Translations under genes and position numbers: made by a program
Notes under the pieces: model-generated
The model's input: only the letters and a program-made list of their open reading frames with translations
Database searches by the model: none
What the model was told of the DNA's origin: nothing
DNA from: Exophiala sp. HKRS030
Taxonomy: Eukaryota > Ascomycota > Eurotiomycetes > Chaetothyriales > Herpotrichiellaceae
Reading direction: 5' to 3'
Length of the DNA stretch: 64,000 nt
Assembly (NCBI GenBank): GCA_023897205.1
Contig: JAHWDD010000005.1
Span: 930,001 to 994,000, forward strand
In this document: one piece after another, positions 10,994 through 22,400 of the stretch
How positions within the stretch are numbered: the stretch's first letter is position 1
Layout: each line of letters starts with the position of its first letter

Positions 10994-11560
10994 GTTATGA
11001 CAGAAAAGGGGTTCGCGCTCCTTTGACAGTGCCCCCAAAGTTGTGCAAGCCTGACAATGGCCAAGTTGGATTCAGTTAATTTCGACGAACAGATTCCACG
11101 CAGATATATAGGTCCGAGTCTGTAGAACAATGCCGGTCTTGAAGCTGCTTACTAGTAACAGTTTATGAGCATAGCTTAGTCGAGCATTTGGATGGAGGTT
11201 GTTTCTCTTCCCGAGCATAGTACAACAGCAAACCTAGAAAAAGGAGGTTGCAACCCTAGTCCGGTACCACGAGGGGTGACTGATCTCATGGACTGACTCA
11301 AGACACAGGCGCATGACACAAGTGAAAGATGTCTTTAGAGCCGGCGGCCCGGCTCTACCTCCGAATAGATTGCCTGGACGTGGCACCTTTCTCTAGGTTG
11401 CCGTTTCGGGCAGGCTAGATGTTTCACCTCAAGGCATTGGAAAGCCATATTCTCGGGCTGAAAATATGCGGGACCGAGTGCTAGCCGTCTAACTGACTTC
11501 AGAAACAAGAGGCTTTACTCGAGGAGCACCTTCTCCCTCATCTGTTACCATCTCGGAACA
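10994..11560. promoter_or_regulatory. Divergent promoter between SDR2 and aldehyde dehydrogenase
   Basis: This 0.57 kb region between divergent starts contains the strongest inverted repeat of the cluster (11337-11356), about 205 bp upstream of the aldehyde dehydrogenase start. No other feature is recognised. Confidence 0.45.
11337..11356. promoter_or_regulatory. Candidate operator AGAGCCGG-CGGC-CCGGCTCT
   Basis: This is a perfect 8-bp inverted repeat with a 4-bp spacer, containing several CGG/CCG triplets as favoured by Zn2Cys6 regulators. It could alternatively form a hairpin in a leader transcript. Confidence 0.4.
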
Positions 11561-13203
11561 ATGGCTTCCCCATGGACTAGCAACATCTCATTCAACGCTT
11601 TTTTCAATGTTGTCAATGGAGAATTGCGCTCCTCCAAGGCCAAGTACCACGGCATCGACCCTGCAACAAAGCAGCCTAACTGGGATGTGCCAGTTGCCTC
11701 CCTACAAGATGTGGAAGATGCTGTAGCTGCTGCCAATAGCGCACATATGACGTGGAGAACAACCACCTGGCAACATCGTATCGAGAAGATTACTCAATTT
11801 AAGGAGAGTATCGAGGCTCATCGTGAGTTCTTCTACTTCCACTTGCACGGGCTCATATGCAGTAAATCACCTGAACTGACATGATCTCAACAAAAAGAGG
11901 AAGACTTCATCGATCTCTTGTGCAAGGAAACCGGCAAGCCTCGTGGGACAGGGACTGGAGAGGTTGGTCGGATGTCAGCTTTTTTTGACTGGCACATCAA
12001 ACTCAAGCAGCCTCGAGGTGAGGAACTTGACTTGGTCAACAAGCATGTGAGGCACGAATTCGTACCTCTGGGCGTTGCAGTGGCTATTTGTCCATGGAAT
12101 TTCCCATTCATGCTGAGCCTGGCCAAAATTCTCCCGGCGGTGCAGATGGGAAATGCTGTGATTGTCAAGCCGAGTCCATTCACACCGTAGGCGCTACCAC
12201 TGATATACCAAAGGCGCTAGCTAATACGTTGATGTCAGATACACAGCACTTAAGGTGGTCGAGATTGCCAACCGGATCTTTCCACCTGGTCTGGTACAAG
12301 CTCTTGGGGGCGATGACTCACTGGGACCAGCACTTGTTGAGCACGCAAACGTACACAAGATCAGTTTCACGGGATCCATCGCCACTGGGAAGAGGATTAT
12401 GGCTGCAGCTGCAAAGACCCTGAAGAGGGTCACGCTGGAGCTGGGCGGCAACGATCCCGCAATTGTCCTTCCGGATGCTGACATCGCGAAGGTGGCACCT
12501 ATGGTTGCGCTGGTGAGGTCTCAATCTCAAGCTTGGGGAGCTGGAACTTCGCTAATCACATGCTTAGGGTGCCTTCAATAACACCGGTCAAGTCTGTGTT
12601 GCCTCAAAGCGAATTTACATCCATTCATCGCAGTATGAACCCTTCGTTGAAGCTCTGGTTCAAGCGACCAAGGCTCTGAGAGTCGGTGGATCCCACGACG
12701 AAGATGTCAAGCTCGGTCCGGTGCAAAACGAGTCGCAGTTCAATCGAGTCAAGGCATTTTTTGAAGAGAGCAAGGACAAAGGCTACAAGTTCGCGCTCGG
12801 AGCCGGTGACGTGGAAGAGTCTCCAGGCTTTTACATTGCTCCAGCGATTGTCGACAATCCACCCGAAGATAGTATGATTGTGCAAGAGGAACCGTTTGGC
12901 CCGATTGTGCCAGTGTTGAAGTACGACGGCCTGGACGAGGTGATCCATCGGGCCAACAACACTAAAGCTGGACTGGGCGCAACGGTATTTGGGACGGATG
13001 ACCGACTCTTGCAGAGAGTGGCCAACGAATTAGAATGTGGGAATGTCTGGATCAACAGCAACCCATCCATCAGTCCAGAGGTGCAATTCGGAGGGATCAA
13101 AGAGAGTGGCATCGGCACAGAGTTCGGGACGCTAGGAATTCTGGCGTTTGCCAACATCAAGGCAATCTCCACCGCTAAAAACACAAGGCCAAGTACTACA
13201 TAG
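11561..13203 (+). CDS. Aldehyde dehydrogenase (NAD(P)-dependent, ALDH superfamily)
   Basis: Four exons (11561-11822, 11898-12186, 12239-12512, 12568-13203) encode 486 residues. Motifs are complete: N155 in PWNFP, the cofactor helix FTGSIATGK (about 228), catalytic E251 in LELGGN, nucleophile C285 in NNTGQVCVASKR, and the EEPFGPIVPV segment. It oxidises an aldehyde to a carboxylic acid. The closest broad groups are succinate-semialdehyde/vanillin-type ALDHs, but the substrate is not readable. In BVMO pathways such enzymes act on the omega-oxo acid or aldehyde formed after ester cleavage and alcohol oxidation, which fits this context. All intron phases agree. Confidence 0.9.
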
Positions 13204-13789
13204 AATGCCAACCTGAGGGTTTCAAATCGTTTAACCTGGGGTCCGAAGTCTCATCCTCTCCGGAAAGGTCATACTCGTACTCGTATTGTCCCTCATCGTT
13301 GCATCAACTTTTCGTCCCAGAGCTTTCTCCACGGATGCCTCTTCCCATCGACATCGTGCCCAAAGCCGAATCTGCGGGGTCTAAACTAAATGCAGACCTA
13401 ATGGATCCTGAGCAGGGGTCCATTACAATACGAGCCGCCCGCAAGCCGTGATTGGCCGATCGGCCCGGCAAGGCTGCGAATCTGTTCGTGGCATTCCGGT
13501 CACCGCATCCGAACAGGCCTCAGGTTTCGCTGCTCCAGGTTGTGCGGGACGACTAGTTCTCCGCGATTCGTCTCCACGGGGGCTTCGTGATGGTCAAGGT
13601 CCGCCAGTACGTCTCCCAACGGATTGTTGAAACCCGAGAAGGCCCCCCGCCCTCCCCCTTCCCCCCTTGAACAGACCAAGTATATCTGTTCGACCATGGA
13701 ATCTAGATTCCACCGTGACACTCACTACACTCGACGACCAAACACGACAGCTGGATCTCTCCCATCTTTCGAAACCTCTTTGCGCCAGG
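13204..13789. promoter_or_regulatory. Upstream region of the MFS carrier gene
   Basis: No gene is seen. The region contains a perfect 12-bp palindrome at 13454-13465. An open frame continues upstream of the chosen start to 13667, but it is probably leader. Confidence 0.35.
13454..13465. promoter_or_regulatory. Palindrome GGCCGATCGGCC upstream of MFS gene
   Basis: This is a perfect 12-bp palindrome with everted CCG and CGG triplets separated by AT, about 325 bp before the MFS start. It resembles the elements in the BVMO and SDR2/ALDH promoters, although the spacer length differs. Confidence 0.35.
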
Positions 13790-15340
13790 ATGCAGCTCGA
13801 CCAGCAGGCCACGACTGGCTTCGAACATGTAAAGCAACGTCAATTCCGTTTCTACAACGTGCTCGTCACGGCACTCATGGCTACGGGGTCCTTCGGCGCT
13901 GGCTACGCTGCTTCCATCATCGGGACGACCTTGGCCCAGCCCTCCTTTCTCTCCTACTTTGAGCTGACCACGCGCCCCGACGGCACCCAGCTCACCGCGA
14001 CCACGAACGGCCTCTTCTTCACCGGCGGCGTGCTGGGCGTCGGGACCATCTCGTGGATGGCCGACCGGTGGGGCCGCCTCTGGGCACTCCGCGTGTCCAG
14101 CGCAGTCTGCCTCGTGGCCAGCGCCTGCCTGGCGGGCAGCGTGGGCATCGGCATGTTCATCGCCTTCCGCACCTTGTCCGGCGCGGGGGTCTTCATGTTG
14201 GTCGGGGCCATCCCCATGTGGATCAGCGAGACGGCGCCCCCGTCGGTGCGCGGCTTCCTGGGCGACTTCCACAGCGTCGGCATCCTGTTTGGCTACGCGT
14301 TGGCCTCGTACGTGGGGTACGGGTTCTATCAGCTCCCCCCGACGGACGACATGGCCTGGCGGGGTCCCTTCGTCGTGGGCTGCGGGCCACTGGCGTTCCA
14401 CCTGGTCGCGCTGTTCTTCCTCCCCGAATCCCCACGATGGCTGATGATGCAGGGCAGGGCCGAGCTCGCGGAGCGGACACTCCGCCGCCTCCACACCGCC
14501 GACGAGGCCGCGGTGGAGATGCGCCAGATATCGGCGGCGATCGAGGTGGATAGGCACCTCGACAGCTCCTGGGCGTCCATGTTCCTGAGACCGGCCTACC
14601 GCAAGAGGATCCTGATCAGCTCGAGCGTCGTCGTCATGGTCGAGTCCGCCGGAGTGTTGGTCATCAACAACTACGGCCCTTCCATCTACGGCAGCCTGGG
14701 TTTCGACACTGATCGACAGCTGGTCTACAACATGGGGTACAACACCATGTCCGTCACCGGTGGCCTCATCTCGCTCCTCATCATCGACCGCATCAAGCGA
14801 CCCAGGATGTTGGCCACGGGCCTCACCGGCGCCTGTGCTACGCTCATCGTCCTGGCCGCCATCCTGGCCAACAACGACCCCACCGCCCCCGGGGTCGACA
14901 AGGACGCGCTGCGTGCCGGGGTCGCCGTGATTTACATCTACACCCTCACCTTCGAATTGTTCCTCAACGGCACCATGTTCACGTACATGGCCGAGCTGTT
15001 CCCGACCCACATCCGCTCCAAAGGCCTGGTCGTCACCACCGCGTCACTGACCGCCATCAACATTCTCTGGACCCAGGTGGCCCCTACCGCCTTCGACGCC
15101 ATCGGCTGGAAATTCTATCTGTGTTTCATCATCCCGCCCATGCTCTTCGCCATCCTCGTCTGGTTCACCTTCCCCAACACGCTCGGCGTCCCGCTCGAGG
15201 ACATCGCTCGCATCTTTGGGGACCACGAGGAGAGCTATATGTGTGAACTTACAGAGTCCTCGGCCGGAGAAAGGCAGCCCAACAAGGAAAAGCCTGCAAA
15301 CGAAACGGAGGCTGCCGTCGAGGTCTGCCACTCGGCCTAG
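13790..15340 (+). CDS. MFS transporter, sugar-porter family
   Basis: This is an integral membrane carrier with about 12 hydrophobic helices, 516 residues from M at 13790 (557 if the upstream ATG at 13667 were used), without introns. Sugar-porter signatures are present: DRWGRLWALR in loop 2-3, PESPRWLMMQGR at the central loop, and AELFPTHIRSKGL near helix 10-11. Carriers of this family import sugars, quinate, inositol or other small hydroxylated molecules by proton symport. In this cluster it is the likely uptake system for the pathway substrate. Codon third positions are strongly GC-biased compared with the ALDH gene next door. It converges with the transcription factor gene. Confidence 0.88.
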   Translation: MQLDQQATTGFEHVKQRQFRFYNVLVTALMATGSFGAGYAASIIGTTLAQPSFLSYFELTTRPDGTQLTATTNGLFFTGGVLGVGTISWMADRWGRLWALRVSSAVCLVASACLAGSVGIGMFIAFRTLSGAGVFMLVGAIPMWISETAPPSVRGFLGDFHSVGILFGYALASYVGYGFYQLPPTDDMAWRGPFVVGCGPLAFHLVALFFLPESPRWLMMQGRAELAERTLRRLHTADEAAVEMRQISAAIEVDRHLDSSWASMFLRPAYRKRILISSSVVVMVESAGVLVINNYGPSIYGSLGFDTDRQLVYNMGYNTMSVTGGLISLLIIDRIKRPRMLATGLTGACATLIVLAAILANNDPTAPGVDKDALRAGVAVIYIYTLTFELFLNGTMFTYMAELFPTHIRSKGLVVTTASLTAINILWTQVAPTAFDAIGWKFYLCFIIPPMLFAILVWFTFPNTLGVPLEDIARIFGDHEESYMCELTESSAGERQPNKEKPANETEAAVEVCHSA

Positions 15341-15715
15341 ACGATGGTCTTGTGGGTTGAGCATGCAGCGCAGGTCAAGTTGAGAAGCGCAGACGAGGGG
15401 TCTCGACGGCCGTGAAGCGGTATCAACGTGCCGCCTGGCCAATGAATGACAAGGCAATTAGGAATGTATGACAATATAGCCGGTTGATTTTGATTTGTTA
15501 CAAGATCGAAAATCATAGGAATTGAACCATGAACCTCAAGGTACGGTCGGTAGTCACATAAAATGATCACATTTCAGCATAGGCCAATAATCTCCGTACC
15601 TGGTACCAATAATAGATGTCTGCGGGAGATCCAATCCTCTGAACGACGGAGGTGTGCTGATGAACCCCTACCTCGATCTGTATCTTGAACGTGTGCGCTT
15701 CGCCGCTGAGCAATA
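15341..15715. other. Convergent 3-prime intergenic region
   Basis: A 375-bp gap lies between the MFS stop and the transcription-factor stop. No gene or RNA was recognised. Confidence 0.5.
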
Positions 15716-18244
15716 TTAGAAATCGTCCATGGGCCAGCTCGATCCGGCCATGGTCTCAGGGAGGTGTGTAAAGTCCAACCAAGGATCCTCGACGGCTCCC
15801 ATGGCGCAAAATTCGAGGTCAAAGGTTGGCACCGCCGACGACGGGAATTGGAAATCGAGCCAGCCCTCGGCAACATTAAAAAAAGACGAGGTGTAGTCCG
15901 GCTGTTGGCATGCGTTCATGTTGGACAGGATGGCCGCGGCGGTGGGCTGCTCAGACTCACCGTTCGCTGGCGCCTCAGCCGACGGAGAGTCGACGCTTCG
16001 CAGAGACGACCCGGGTGATGAAGGTCGAGGGTGAGGGCTTCGTGGGTGTGCCATCTCACTGCCACGACGATCCCGGAATCGCCCTTCTTGGCTTGTCAGA
16101 GGGAGATGGCCACGCTTCTCCTCGTCTTCGGGACGGGCTGCGTGCTGGTGATGCCTCGAAGAATCCCGTGAGGCCTCATGCTGCTTGGCTCGAGACAAGA
16201 TGTACTCGACGGTCTGCAGGACCCAGGCCGGCGCGTGTTGTCGTTCGGCGAGGATGTACAGCATCGCCCTGCACTGGTCCAGCTGCGCTGCGGCCTTTGT
16301 GCGCACCGTCTCGTCGTCGTGACAGAAGAGGTCCAGGGTGTGGGATATGCTGACAGGCATGAGCGAGCTGACCACAGTGGCGGGCAAAAAGACGAGCTGG
16401 TCGGCATTGAAGAAGTGCATGGCCGTGCGTGTGATTTCCTGGGCCGAATGTCTCATGCGGGTTCGCGACTCTTGTTTCCGGCGTTGCTCAGCTGCACCTG
16501 GGGTGCCTGTAGTCGTAGACCTGGAAGGTAGCACCTGAGGGCGATGGAGCGTCATCAGAGCGGTGTGGTAAGTTATGCACAGCATTGCCCGGTGACTCAG
16601 CTCTGCTCTACGCCACTCCGTAATGTCAGAAGGCAAGGGTCCTGCGTGCCACAGATCCCCCGGAACCTGTTGTCGCCAATGGCTGAGCTCTTCATCGCAC
16701 GCAATGAGATCAGCCACATTCACGAGACCTCTCCTCGGAACCACGTGGTTCCATTTGTCTTCCATTTGCTCAGCCGAGCGGAGCCCCGTTGTCCTGATTG
16801 CAGTCTTATTCCGACACACGGTTTCAAGGATCTTATTGAAGATTCGGTTCAGTTTTACAAACTCGACAGATATGCGTGCTAAAATGAGATGCTGACCTTC
16901 TGTGGGGCAGGCCATACCGCAAAATGGACCCGAAGTGATCCCATCGTAGTGGAAATCGTCTAAATTGAGGACGGGGACGGTCTGCTCGTCGTCCCTAACT
17001 CTCGGCGCTCGACCCATGTCACAAGATGCGATAACTTCTCTGTTGCACAAAGCCCACCAGAGCTGCTTTCGTCGGTGTCGTAATGCTCTGTTGGAGCCGT
17101 CCTGGTCTGTCCCAGCACAATCCAGATCGATGGACCGCGCTACTGAAAAGGCCACGCCAACCCAGTGCCAGCCATCTTTTTGTTCGTTGGCCTCCTTCCA
17201 CCAGAAGGATCGAAGTAGTAGAGACTGGACCACAGTCATTCGGTCCTCTTCGTAGTCGGCATCGTAGAGCACTCGAATTCTCTCATGGAGGCTCTGACGG
17301 AGGGCTTTGCGGCTGAGGAACCCAGCACCTCGGACAAGTTTTACATCTGCCCACATGGCTCCAGCAAAGAGGATAGCTTGCATCAACAATAGACTCAGTT
17401 TTCCCCTGTTGGCAGATGAAGGCGCGTGAGTGACAGACCATATCTGAACAAAATCCACCACTGGATACAGCGGTTGGACATACAGGGCGAAACACCGTAA
17501 ACACTCGTCTCTGAGGGCAACTTCTGGCAAGGTGAATGCTCCCTTTTTCTGGAGATATTCGATATCGTCAGCCCCCAGACTTTGTGGTACCGGCTTAATG
17601 TAGTCAGGCAGGTCCAATCTCGATGCTCTGAGGCGTGGCGGGGGATGCATAGGTGACAGGCTGCGTGCCGTTTGAGCATAGATCTGCCGATGTTCAAGAG
17701 TGCCCGGCGTCCAAGGCAGCTCGAAGGGCACTGTAAGCAACAGCCGCGTCAGTGCGTTCTGCTCGAGGGGGACAGGCCACATTGATGGTCATCTACCTGA
17801 TTCGTCTCGTGAAAAGTCACCCTCAGCGACCTCCAGTGGGGTGCGAGTATGAGGTTCGCCATTTTCTTCACGCAGTGGTGGGTTTGCCGTGTTCGGTAGT
17901 CGTTCTCGACCAGGGGCCACGGCGCCAGATGGTGGTGCTTGACCTGTTGGCGGCGCTGGAAATATGCGCCTGGCTCTTACGGTTCTCCTGGCCGACACCA
18001 GCAACTTCAACTAGGGAAATGACACGACGCATGGTGTTGGATCGTACCTTCGGGGTTGTTTGGGTACCAGCAGACATTGAGCGTTCTCAAGGACGCAATT
18101 TGAACACGGCTCATCATTTCTGGTATCGCAGCGGATCTTTTTGCCACGGCAAGCTAGACAAGCGATGCGGGCACGACGAGAGCCCGGCCGGGCAGCGGAA
18201 GACAACTCAACTTGGGGAGGACTTGTTATGTCAGTGGCCTGCAT
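15716..18244 (-). CDS. Zn2Cys6 fungal-specific transcription factor
   Basis: This is the likely pathway-specific regulator, about 800 residues. Exons are 18244-18048, 17987-17797 and 17730-15716. The zinc cluster is C29-x2-C32-x6-C39-x7-C47-x2-C50-x6-C57 with basic residues RGKKIR between. A Pro/Arg-rich linker follows, then the fungal transcription-factor middle homology region (the RSFWWKEANEQKDGWHWVG and DLDCAGTDQDG blocks), and a Ser/Pro-rich acidic C-terminus. The first acceptor was chosen because the two nearer AG sites give stops or broken phase, while GTCGGCCAG keeps the frame; that join is the least certain. Its position at the cluster edge and the CGG/CCG repeats in neighbouring promoters support a role in controlling the cluster. 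Confidence 0.82.
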
Positions 18245-19470
18245 GATTCAAATCGACCTGATTACATGGTACTCGGGCATTGGCAATGGAACATGACGGA
18301 GACATAAAGATGGGCCAGTGTCGCTGGGAGGCAGAGAAGGACAAGAGGTAGACAGCATAGGTATGGAGTTGCCGAGGGAATTACACTGGGCCCCAGTCCG
18401 GGGTTTAAGATTGGGCAGCTCGGGCCGGTCGCAAGGCTGAAGGGGGCTGTCCACATCTCATCCTCATCATATGGACCAAGAATTCGGAGTACTTTGCCAC
18501 GACTAAAGCGCAACGGATTGAGCTGCGTGAAATCATCTACCACGGATGTCAACAGGACCAATCAGAGTAAACACTTGGAGTTTGGAGCTTTCTCTCAACT
18601 GCCCTCGATACGGTACTAGGAATTACGGAGGATACGGATACGAGGTCAGGTACTCCGTACCTTATTCAGTACCCCATAACCTATGGACTCCCAACTTACT
18701 AGTCACAGTCGGCACTGGTCGGACACAAACACTCATCAAACGTGACTATCATTACCCAACCAACAACAACTTCTATCGAAATCCTAGGTCAGCTTCATAT
18801 AGGTAGGTACCTTATCATGCTGTTCGTGTAATGAAATGATACCCGCTATCTACCTAGGAGAGCAGTCGGTATCCACCACTACCTACTGCATGTGTATCAT
18901 CTCAAAGCACAGAGGAGAAAAAAGCAATAATCGATCAATTCCAATGCAGTGCATGCCAATCAACTCGATAGACCTGAAATCACTGACAGGCCCAATGCTA
19001 AAAACGTTTTGTTTTGTGCTTGTTGTTCGGCCTTCTGTTTGCGTGTCGTGGCCCGTATCTTTGAATCACGTATGTGTAGGGAGGAGGGTAGAAAGACAAC
19101 TCATTCTTCCCGACAATTGATCGCAAACTGGATCAATGTCCAGTCGTTGGATTCTTTCCAGTTTCGAAACTTCCCCATGAGAATCGTAAATAAACCCATC
19201 AGCAAATGCCATGCATACCACAGCCCCCCTCATTGCCATCATCCCATGTATTACGAGGCCCGTTTTCTCTTCCCTTTTTTGATTCTTTTCCAACGTCCGC
19301 CCAAACCGCAAGAAAAGGGAAAAAAATGCTAAATTCGAGAGACGCCTTCCAATGCATCGCTCTCAATCGATCCTCCTCCAAGGAGGTTTTTTTGGGTTCA
19401 TCAACGCCGTTCCATCGTACTGTACAGTCCTGCGCAAGAAAAAGAAAAAAAAGCCCATGTAATGAAGCTC
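18245..19470. other. Intergenic region right of the catabolic cluster
   Basis: About 1.2 kb without a supported gene. It includes one GTACTCCGTAC element near 18650. It probably holds the regulator promoter and the 3-prime UTR of the next gene. Confidence 0.45.
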
Positions 19471-22400
19471 TCAATTTGCCTCGACAACCTTTGAGAAGCT
19501 TAGAGGCGATGAAAGCTCACAGTCCGCCGAGCTTCCAGCTCCATCAAGATAGCTATTTGCACTCCGACTTTTCGGAAGCCCGGGCTTCTTGAAACCCGGA
19601 CTGGGCGACGAGTCGGGTGGATTGAAGATCTGGCGGAATACAGGATCTTGGAATTTGGCCGACTGTTTCTCAGGGCTGAGGGATACTCCTTCTGCCTTTC
19701 GAATAATCTCCTTGAGTGCCCGTGTAATGACTCCAGCTCTTACCACGAGATCTTTCAGATCTTGAGTATCGAATGGCAGCTTTTCCCGACTCACTGGTAC
19801 CGGGGATGACTCGATGCCGTTCCGACTTTGGTAAATGGTTTGTAAAAAGTTCTTTGTTTGGAGGCTTTCGCCACGAGGTCGTCCATACGGGGGCGTGGCA
19901 GGACTTGAAATCGAACGGCGATTAGCGGCGCGCCCGAGCTCAAACCTTCCGGCTTCGTCCTCTGGCATACGCTTTTGAGGTGGCGTTTCATCACCAAACG
20001 TGTCTGAAGATCCGGGTGAGGAGGGTCGTGGTACATCGTCTTCATCCTCGTTGACCGTTGCGAGATCGATGATGCTGACGGCGTCTTCCCACAATTGTCG
20101 AGAATGGCTGTCGACGAGACCCAACATTGTGCCCCTAACACGTAGCCTCTTCAATTCTTCCACCAGGAGCATAAAATCCCTGACCTGGCCGAATTGAATG
20201 TGCACGCTCTGTTGACGATCCATGATTGACTGAGGAACGCGGACGCTGCTACGCAAAGATTCTCGCTTCTTTGCTTGTTCGTCAATGGGATCCTCCACGA
20301 CTTCCTCGTTTTCCTCTACATCGTCAAATTCGAAGTCGTCACTCCATTCCTCGCTGACAGGTTTGGTGCCGAGAGCCCATGTACCGAATTTGGAAGCAGA
20401 AGATGGCAGATCTGCCTCTGTCAAGTTGTCGCGATTGACTGGCACACTTTGGCTTCGTAGGTGCATGGCTGCATTGCTCTTACGTCCAGATGCTCGACTA
20501 CGGCCTATGTTGTTACCATTCTTGCCATGGACGGTTTTCGGTCTTGGACTAACCCCATCAGATTGGTCGCTTCCAATCTTTTGGTGCTCCGACCAGTCGA
20601 AAATCGACGATCGTTTCGTTGATTGTTGCTCATCACAGTCATTTTCAAGCACTTGGTCAAAGCCTAACTGAAACTGATTCGGAGCAACGACATCACCAGC
20701 CTCAAGCTTGTCAGTGTCGGATTTGGGTGACCAATCGATGTCCTCTTCATCAAGGTCCATCATTTGAGGAAGTCTAGGCTCGGCATTGTGAGCACGGCCA
20801 AAAGAGCTGATTGAGGGAGGAGACGAGTCCAAGCTGGGGCCAATCCGGTTCAGCTTCCTAGGTACTGGTGTTGAAACGAAGTCGTCCGTGTCAGCCAAGG
20901 GATCCTTGACCGGGGTGGATGCCTGATTGGGGCTGCCGTTTCTAGCTGTCTCAGGGCCCTCGAGACCCTGGATGCCTATGCCCAGGTTCGCACCTGGAGA
21001 CACACGTGCAGAGCCTAATTGTGCAGCAAAGTCATCCAGCGTAACTTTCTGCATCAAATCTTCGATGCCAGAAACCTTGCTTGACTGTTGATCCACCGCC
21101 ATCTCGTCAAATATCGTCTCAATCTTAGGCTGGCGGAAACCAGAATGACTACTCGCTGTAGCTCGTGTAGCTAACGAATCGTAAGCAGTGTCGCTGTGGA
21201 AGTCCATCGAGTCATCGTCCGTAAATACTCGGGTGTCATTGTCAGAGCTTGCTGTGGTTGGATCCGAGGGAGCCACCGACATCCTCTTCTGCACGGCAAA
21301 GCGGTGTTGCGGAGGACCATATGAAGGGGGACTCGAGGTGAACTGTGGCGTGCCAATAGGTAACTCTACGTCAAAATCAGATATATTCGACATGGGAGAA
21401 AGGCCTGGGAAGTCTGATGGTGGCACAATGCTACCGTAGGCTTCATCTTTGCTGACTCGGACTATCGGGTCAGTGAAATGTCGTTGAGGGAGGCCCCGCC
21501 TGATTGAACCCATAGGGCGACGCATTCTGTGCCGTCGGGTCCCTGTTGGCACGACAGGGTCCGAAAAGGGTTCTGGACGATTTTCATGGATGTCATGCAT
21601 TTCTCGAGGAGTCACAGATGTACCCATCAAGAGGGTAGGTGGGTATTGAGGTTTGGATACAGTGCGAACGTAAGTTTCCCGCTGTGCAGCCGAGGAATGC
21701 CTCTTCCTTGCGTATCCCGAATCGAAAAATGGTCTCCAGGATGGTGCTTGGGATACATACTGCGCGGCCTCCGTCTCCAGAACAGATTCCGTCGTCAATG
21801 GTCGAGTATATGGTGGCCCGGACAAAGTGGCAGACCTCTGGTGGCTTGTGGCCGGTCTTCGGAGTAAGGCAGGCGTTTCACGTTCAGAATGAAGGATACG
21901 TCGAGAAGAGTTACGTTTGACCAGCTTGTTAGGTCGGTCAAGATCATTGAAGGAAGGTCGTGAAGCATGGGGAGATTCGTCCAATCGTGAAGAAGATGAC
22001 GCGGGACTGCTGTTTCTGCCGCGGGAGAGGCTTGAGATTCGTCTCAACCACGATGAACCGGGTGTCCCTTCTCTTCGTTCCGTGGACGAGTCGCGATCAG
22101 ACGTCCAGGGCCTTAATATGGAATGCCTGCTTACAGAGCTCTCACGAGACTCGACTCTTATACCTTCGGAAGCGGTAGCAGATGGCGTACTTGAGTAGAG
22201 CGTCCTTCTTCGGAGGAGCGAGGTTGAAAGCCGGCGTTCGATTTTCCCCGAAAGTGCAGATGGTGTTTGTGAAGGTTGAGATGTCTTCGGACGCGTGTTG
22301 AGTGGGAGCTCGGGGGAGACGGGAGATCTCGTTGCAGCACTCGAGCCAGGAGCCTTCCTCTTGCCAGGTTTGATGAGGTAGGACTCTCCATCGCTCGTGC

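Noticed and set aside
13703..15010. 435-residue open frame on the minus strand opposite the MFS gene
   Set aside because: It is the antisense shadow of a GC-rich coding sequence; composition is Gly/Asp/His/Arg-rich with no family motif.
15500..15560. tRNA-like sequence between the MFS and regulator genes
   Set aside because: The T-arm-like segment lacks a matching acceptor and anticodon stem.
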